37,571 nucleotides of DNA, taken from the NCBI RefSeq assembly GCF_024437745.1, contig NZ_JANFNY010000014.1, positions 1 to 37,571 of the forward strand. The letters are read 5' to 3'. The notes beneath the pieces were generated by a model. The model made no database searches. It saw nothing but the letters and a program-made list of their open reading frames with translations, and was not told the origin of the DNA. The stretch's first letter is position 1; every line of letters starts with the position of its first letter. This document shows, one piece after another, positions 34,472-37,571 of this stretch. Position numbers and translations under genes: made by a program. The stretch is from Roseomonas sp. GC11. Lineage in GTDB: Bacteria; Pseudomonadota; Alphaproteobacteria; Acetobacterales; Acetobacteraceae.

Positions 34472-34562
34472 GCCGGGGAGGTGCGCCATCGCGGCGGGTG
34501 GCGCAAGGGGGGAGCGGGGGCGGGGTGTGGTGGCGGGGTGTGGCAGTGGGGTATGGCAGTGG

Positions 34563-34618
34563 GTGACAGACATCACGAAGCTGTGATAATTGGCCTGAAA
34601 TCACGAAATCGTGATAAT
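34563..34618 (+). promoter_or_regulatory. Two tandem promoters with ATCAC-GTGAT operator dyads upstream of comF
   Basis: Promoter 1: GTGACA (34563-34568), 16-bp spacer, GATAAT (34585-34590). Promoter 2: TTGGCC (34590-34595), 17-bp spacer, GATAAT (34613-34618). Overlapping each -10 is a dyad. ATCAC/GTGAT is at 34572-34576 and 34583-34587; the perfect palindrome ATCACGAAATCGTGAT is at 34600-34615. The dyads are 28 bp centre to centre. A dimer bound there would cover both -10 elements and repress comF; the methyltransferase gene starts 92 bp to the left. Confidence 0.6.
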
Positions 34619-34660
34619 TTCCGGTGAACCTCTTGCCCCCCACCCTTGAGGACCCCAGGC

Positions 34661-35530
34661 ATGGCAGGCACGGCGCAACCCTGGTTCGAGGCATGGGGCA
34701 AGACCTTCCGTTCCGGCTTGCGGCGCCTCGGCCATGCCGCGCTTGATCTCCTCCTGCCGCCCTGCTGCATGGCCTGCGCCGCGCCGGTGACGCGCCAGGG
34801 CACCCTCTGCGCCGCCTGCTTCCGCCAGACGCCGCGCATCGTCGCCCCGCTCTGCCATTGCTGTGGCGTGCCCTTCATCCATGCCGGGCAGGGCGTCACG
34901 CCCCATGCCCCCGCCGGCACGCCGCCGGGCGAGGTCGGGGGCATGCCCTATGCCACCCCCCGCGGCGCCCTGCTCTGCCAGCGCTGCCTGCGCGCCCCCC
35001 CGCTCTATGACCGCGCCCGCGCCGCCTACTGGTACGGCGAGGGCAGCAAGCGCCTGATCCTGCCGCTGAAATATGGCGACCGCACCGAACTCGCCGGCCC
35101 CCTGGCGCGGCAGATGGCCCAGGCCGGGGCGGATCTCCTGGCCCAGGCGGAGCTGCTGCTGCCCGTGCCGCTGCACCGGCTGCGCCTGCTGGCGCGGCGC
35201 TACAACCAGGCGGCGCTGCTGGCGCGGCATCTCTCCCGCCTCTCCGCCGTGCCCTGGGCGCCGCATCTGCTGCGCCGCCCGCGCCGCACCGCCCCCCTCG
35301 GCGAGCAGGGGGCGGCCGCCCGCGCCGCCACGGTGGCGGGCGCCTTCGCCCTGGCCCCTGGCGGCGCCGCCCGCATCGCCGGGCGCCGCCTGCTGCTGGT
35401 CGATGACGTGCTGACCACCGGCGCCACCGTCTCCGCCTGCGCCGAACTGTTGCTGCGCGCCGGCGCGGCGGCGGTGGATGTGCTCGCCGCCGCCCGCGTG
35501 CCCGACCCCGCCCTGCTGGCCGAGGCATGA
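34661..35530 (+). CDS. comF: ComF family phosphoribosyltransferase-like protein
   Basis: A 289-aa ComF/GntX-type protein. The N-terminal part has cysteine pairs (Cys35, 36, 39, 50, 53, 65, 67, 68, 106, 109) for zinc ribbons, and the C-terminal part is a phosphoribosyltransferase fold with the PRPP loop LLLVDDVLTTGAT (about 244-256) and the conserved RYNQAALLARHLS. ComF in Gram-positives takes part in DNA uptake; in alphaproteobacteria the role is unclear. About 20 extra residues, rich in Gly, Pro and Ala, split the second ribbon between Cys68 and Cys106. GAGGA 8 nt upstream supports the ATG. Two candidate promoters with operators lie upstream. It is followed by grxC after 61 bp. Confidence 0.92.
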   Translation: MAGTAQPWFEAWGKTFRSGLRRLGHAALDLLLPPCCMACAAPVTRQGTLCAACFRQTPRIVAPLCHCCGVPFIHAGQGVTPHAPAGTPPGEVGGMPYATPRGALLCQRCLRAPPLYDRARAAYWYGEGSKRLILPLKYGDRTELAGPLARQMAQAGADLLAQAELLLPVPLHRLRLLARRYNQAALLARHLSRLSAVPWAPHLLRRPRRTAPLGEQGAAARAATVAGAFALAPGGAARIAGRRLLLVDDVLTTGATVSACAELLLRAGAAAVDVLAAARVPDPALLAEA

Positions 35531-35591
35531 CCGCGCGCCCCGCCCGCGCAGCGCTCTTGACCGCCGCGCGGCGGGCGACGATGTGTCAAGC

Positions 35592-35852
35592 ATGGCCAAA
35601 ATCGAGATCTACACCACCGCCTTCTGCCCCTATTGCTCCCGCGCCAAGCTGCTGCTGGGCCGCAAGGGCGTCGGCTTCACCGAATACGACGCCCCGAACG
35701 GCTCGGCCGAGCGGGAGGACGCCATCCGCCGCTCCGGCGGGCGCACCACCGTGCCGCAGATCTTCATCGATGATCAGGCGATTGGCGGCTGCGACGATCT
35801 CTTCGCGCTGGACCGCGCGGGGAAGCTGGATGCGCTGCTGCAGGCGGGCTAA
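35592..35852 (+). CDS. grxC: Glutaredoxin 3
   Basis: An 86-aa glutaredoxin with the redox motif CPYC (FCPYCSRAK, Cys12 and Cys15), the cis-proline stretch TTVPQIFIDD and the glutathione-binding GGCDDLFAL. It reduces disulfides and glutathione mixed disulfides in the cytosol, with glutathione as electron donor. The shortest start (MAKIEIYTTAF) is used because it matches family length. It follows comF by 61 bp and precedes DUF1178 by 57 bp, so it probably belongs to the comF transcript. Confidence 0.95.
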   Translation: MAKIEIYTTAFCPYCSRAKLLLGRKGVGFTEYDAPNGSAEREDAIRRSGGRTTVPQIFIDDQAIGGCDDLFALDRAGKLDALLQAG

Positions 35853-35909
35853 GGGGCTCCTCCCGCCCGGCGCGGGAGGCAGGGTGCGTCAGGACGAACC
35901 GGGCAAGGC

Positions 35910-36368
35910 ATGATCCACTACCAGCTCCGTTGCGACCAGGATCACGGCTTTGATGGCTGGTACAAGGACAGCGCCGCCTTCGAGAAGCTGGCGGCGGCGG
36001 GGATCATCGATTGCCCCGTCTGCGGCAGCCACAAGGTGCAGCGCGCGCTGATGGCGCCGGCCATCGCCAAGGCGCGCGAGGCTGAGCCGCCGCCCGCCCC
36101 GGAAAAAGCCCCCGCCGCCGCGCCGCAGGCCGCCGCCGGGCCGATGCCTGCCCAGGTCATGGCCCTCCTCCAGCGCATGCGCGCCGAGGTGGAGAAGAAC
36201 TGCGACTATGTCGGCGCGGATTTCGCCGAGGAAGCGCGGCGCATGCATCGCGGCGAAAGCGAGCGGCGCGGCATCTATGGCGAAACCAGCGATGCCGAGG
36301 CGGAGGCCCTCAATGAAGAGGGAATCGAGATCGCCCGGCTGCCCTGGGTGCCCAGGGCGGACGGGTAA
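35910..36368 (+). CDS. DUF1178 family protein with zinc ribbon-like N-terminus
   Basis: A 152-aa protein starting MIHYQLRCDQDHGFDGWYKDS, then CPVCGSHKVQRALMAPAIA (Cys35 and Cys38 after an early Cys8), a DUF1178 pattern that suggests one zinc ribbon. The middle is an Ala/Pro-rich linker (~55-80) and the C-terminal part is an acidic helical region ending DAEAEALNEEGIEIARLPW. The function is unknown. In many alphaproteobacteria it sits in a cluster with comF, grxC and a nitrilase-family gene; the nitrilase gene is absent here. A family C element follows. Confidence 0.9.
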   Translation: MIHYQLRCDQDHGFDGWYKDSAAFEKLAAAGIIDCPVCGSHKVQRALMAPAIAKAREAEPPPAPEKAPAAAPQAAAGPMPAQVMALLQRMRAEVEKNCDYVGADFAEEARRMHRGESERRGIYGETSDAEAEALNEEGIEIARLPWVPRADG

Positions 36369-36392
36369 GGGGCTGCCGGCACGCGCCCGGCC

Positions 36393-36457
36393 TTGAAGGG
36401 GCTTTGCCCCCTCAAACGCCCCCTTTTTTTCCTTGGGCAGGGGACGGGGTCCCCTGC
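36393..36457. repeat. Dispersed intergenic element, family C (copy 2), bidirectional terminator-like
   Basis: TTGAAGGGGC (36393-36402) and GCCCCCTCAA (36406-36415) form a stem around TTT with one mismatch. Then a C run and a T run (36420-36430), then GCAGGGGAC/GTCCCCTGC (36437-36445, 36449-36457; loop GGG), a perfect 9-bp stem. It lies between the convergent DUF1178 (stop 36368) and ohrR (stop 36490) genes and matches copy 1 at 14985-15051. Confidence 0.85.
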
Positions 36458-36489
36458 ACCCGCCTCCGTCAACGCCCCTGGCCCGGCCT

Positions 36490-36933
36490 TCAGCCCGCGC
36501 CGCGCAGGCGGGCCGCGAGGCGCTTCAGCTGCTCGCGCAGGCTGTCCAGCTCGGGTTGCGGGGCATCCAGGGTGCAGGCCATCGCCTGGCGCAGGCCCCG
36601 CACCTGCTCCTGCATCGCCAGGCCGCGTTCCGTCAGGCGGATGCGCACCAGGCGCGCATCCTGCGCGTCGCGCTGGCGCGTCAGCAGCCCCGCCGCCTCC
36701 ATCCGCTTCAGCAGCGGGGTGAGGGTGCCGCTGTCCAGGAACAGGCCCTCGCCCAGTTCCCGCACCGAGCGGTCATCCCTTTCCCACAGCTGCAGCAGCA
36801 CCAGATATTGCGGGTAGGTCAGCCCCAGCGCCTCCAGGTGCGGGCGGTAGGCATGGCCGAAAGCATGCGCCGCGGCATAGACGGCGAAACAGAGCTGGTC
36901 ATCCAGCCGGGGAGGGGGAATGGGGTCGGTCAT
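36490..36933 (-). CDS. ohrR: OhrR, MarR-family organic peroxide sensor-repressor
   Basis: A 147-aa MarR-type winged-helix repressor. Cys15 in DDQLCFAVYAAAHAFGHAYRP is in the position of the reactive, peroxide-sensing cysteine of OhrR. The winged helix spans about 53-97 (TYPQYLVLLQLWERDDRSVRELGE, then GTLTPLLKRMEAAGLLTRQRDAQDARLVRIRLTERG). Oxidation of this cysteine is known to release OhrR from DNA. It is divergent from ohr across 119 bp that carry overlapping promoters and operator repeats, so it very probably represses both genes. Confidence 0.93.
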   Translation of the reverse strand: MTDPIPPPRLDDQLCFAVYAAAHAFGHAYRPHLEALGLTYPQYLVLLQLWERDDRSVRELGEGLFLDSGTLTPLLKRMEAAGLLTRQRDAQDARLVRIRLTERGLAMQEQVRGLRQAMACTLDAPQPELDSLREQLKRLAARLRGAG

Positions 36934-36957
36934 GCCGGTGGCTCCTGTGCTGTCCCG

Positions 36958-37014
36958 AATATATTGCGCACAATCCGCTTGACAATGAATCGTGCGCAAT
37001 TAGATTGTGCGCAA
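36958..37014. promoter_or_regulatory. Face-to-face ohrR and ohr promoters sharing a -35 element, with operator repeats
   Basis: For ohr (plus): TTGACA (36979-36984), 16-bp spacer, TAGATT (37001-37006). For ohrR (minus): TTGTCA (36985-36980), 16-bp spacer, TATATT (36963-36958). The two -35 hexamers overlap by five bases, so only one polymerase can use this site at a time. The octamer TTGCGCAC or its complement GTGCGCAA occurs three times (36964-36971, 36992-36999, 37007-37014). ATTGCGCACAAT (36963-36974) is close to palindromic, and CAAT-TAG-ATTG (36997-37007) forms the core of a dyad over the ohr -10. These are the likely OhrR sites. Confidence 0.75.
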
Positions 37015-37052
37015 CCGAACGCCGCCCGACGCGGCCGGTGGAGATGAAAGCC

Positions 37053-37475
37053 ATGAAGATCCTGTATCGCACCCGTGTGACCTCGACTGGTGGCCGTGAT
37101 GGCGCCGCGCGCAGCGAGGATGGCCTGCTGGATGTGCGTCTGGCACCGCCGAAGGAGCTGGGTGGCGCGGGTGGCGCGACCAATCCGGAGCAGCTTTTCG
37201 CCGCCGGCTATTCGGCCTGCTATATCGGCGCGATGAAGTTCGTGGCCGGCCAGCGCAAGATCGCCGTGCCGGCCGATATCTCGGTGACGGCCGAGGTGGC
37301 GATTGGCGCCCGCGATGATGGCGAGGGCTTCGGCCTGGAGGTGGTGCTGAACGTCGCGCTGCCCGGCATGGATCAGGCCGCGGCCGACGACCTGGCCGAG
37401 CGCGCCCACCGCGTCTGCCCCTACAGCCATGCGACGCGCGGCAATATCAGCGTGGTGACCAAGGTCACTGTCTGA
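37053..37475 (+). CDS. ohr: Organic hydroperoxide resistance protein Ohr
   Basis: A 140-aa OsmC/Ohr-family thiol peroxidase that detoxifies organic hydroperoxides in the cytosol. The reactive Cys56 lies in NPEQLFAAGYSACYIGAMKF, with Glu46 and Arg15 (in GGRDG) as the usual active-site partners, and the resolving Cys122 in HRVCPYSHATRGNI. The length and these residues match characterised Ohr proteins; the reductant in that group is a lipoyl protein. The ATG at 37053 is preferred over one 9 nt earlier because GGTGGAG sits at correct spacing and the shorter form matches the family. Confidence 0.95.
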   Translation: MKILYRTRVTSTGGRDGAARSEDGLLDVRLAPPKELGGAGGATNPEQLFAAGYSACYIGAMKFVAGQRKIAVPADISVTAEVAIGARDDGEGFGLEVVLNVALPGMDQAAADDLAERAHRVCPYSHATRGNISVVTKVTV

Positions 37476-37501
37476 AGCCGGGGTCTGGCTCAAGGCGGGG
37501 T

Positions 37502-37524
37502 CTGGGGGGACCCTGTCCCCCCAG
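37502..37524. terminator. Hairpin after ohr, terminator candidate
   Basis: CTGGGGGGA (37502-37510) pairs with TCCCCCCAG (37516-37524) around CCCTG, 27 bp past the ohr stop. A perfect 9-bp GC-rich stem; no T-tract directly follows. The DNA beyond is a low-complexity edge. Confidence 0.45.
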
Positions 37525-37525
37525 C

Positions 37526-37571
37526 GGGGGGGGGGGGCGGGCCCCGGGCGTTTTTTTTTTTTTGCTTGTTG
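37526..37571. other. Low-complexity window edge (G run, T run)
   Basis: A run of 12 G, then a GC patch, then 13 T and a few more bases. This resembles the poly-C start and is probably an artefact of a contig end. I see no gene here. Confidence 0.7.

Noticed and set aside
37526-37571. T-run as an intrinsic terminator of ohr
   Set aside because: The T-run is separated from the stem by a long G run and GC patch at the window edge and is more likely artefactual.

Overview
The window is a very GC-rich, densely coded chromosomal stretch from an alphaproteobacterium, most likely an Acetobacteraceae member of the Roseomonas type. The evidence is a GapR/DUF2312 protein (alphaproteobacterial), DUF1244 and DUF1178 proteins, the linked methyltransferase-comF-grxC-DUF1178 genes, map next to radC, and AT-rich intergenic hairpin elements that stand out against the GC-rich coding DNA. 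The genus is inferred from general resemblance. I see no rRNA, tRNA, IS element, prophage or CRISPR array. Both ends (76 C at the left, G and T runs at the right) look like contig-end artefacts.

Layout, left to right. 1-8.3 kb: minus-strand genes for an ABC exporter, a DUF3253 protein, a DHA2-type MFS exporter, a DUF1194 VWA protein, a carboxylesterase lipoprotein and an OmpA-like outer-membrane protein. One plus-strand gene for a tiny proline-rich protein (4988-5206) interrupts them. 8.6-13 kb: a giant FAD/Fe-S 2-hydroxyacid dehydrogenase is divergent from a serine-glyoxylate-type aminotransferase. 13-15 kb: a luciferase-like monooxygenase, DUF1244 and GapR. 15-24.3 kb: a catabolic island made of hyuA-hyuB (ATP-dependent hydantoinase/oxoprolinase), a LysR regulator, a divergent three-gene HcnABC-like amino-acid/opine dehydrogenase, and a lone TctC/Bug-type periplasmic binding protein. 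24.4-31.3 kb: an MFS transporter, a 54-residue protein with a strong ribosome-binding site, an acyl-CoA synthetase, oligoendopeptidase F and an ABC1/UbiB kinase-like protein. 31.4-36.4 kb: housekeeping genes radC, a DUF2306 membrane protein, map, a methyltransferase, comF, grxC and DUF1178. 36.5-37.5 kb: the divergent ohrR/ohr peroxide-defence pair.

Non-coding DNA carries the least expected structure. Three families of dispersed intergenic hairpins (called A, B and C here) recur at eight places, always downstream of at least one gene 3' end, so they look like portable terminators or 3'-end repeats. Two regulatory regions are legible at base level. The ohrR/ohr region has two promoters sharing one -35 element, with repeated operator octamers in both spacers. 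Upstream of comF there are two tandem promoters, each with an ATCAC...GTGAT dyad running into its -10. A LysR-type T-N11-A dyad sits in front of the HcnABC-like operon and supports reading 15-24.3 kb as one regulated catabolic locus. Its substrate cannot be read from sequence.
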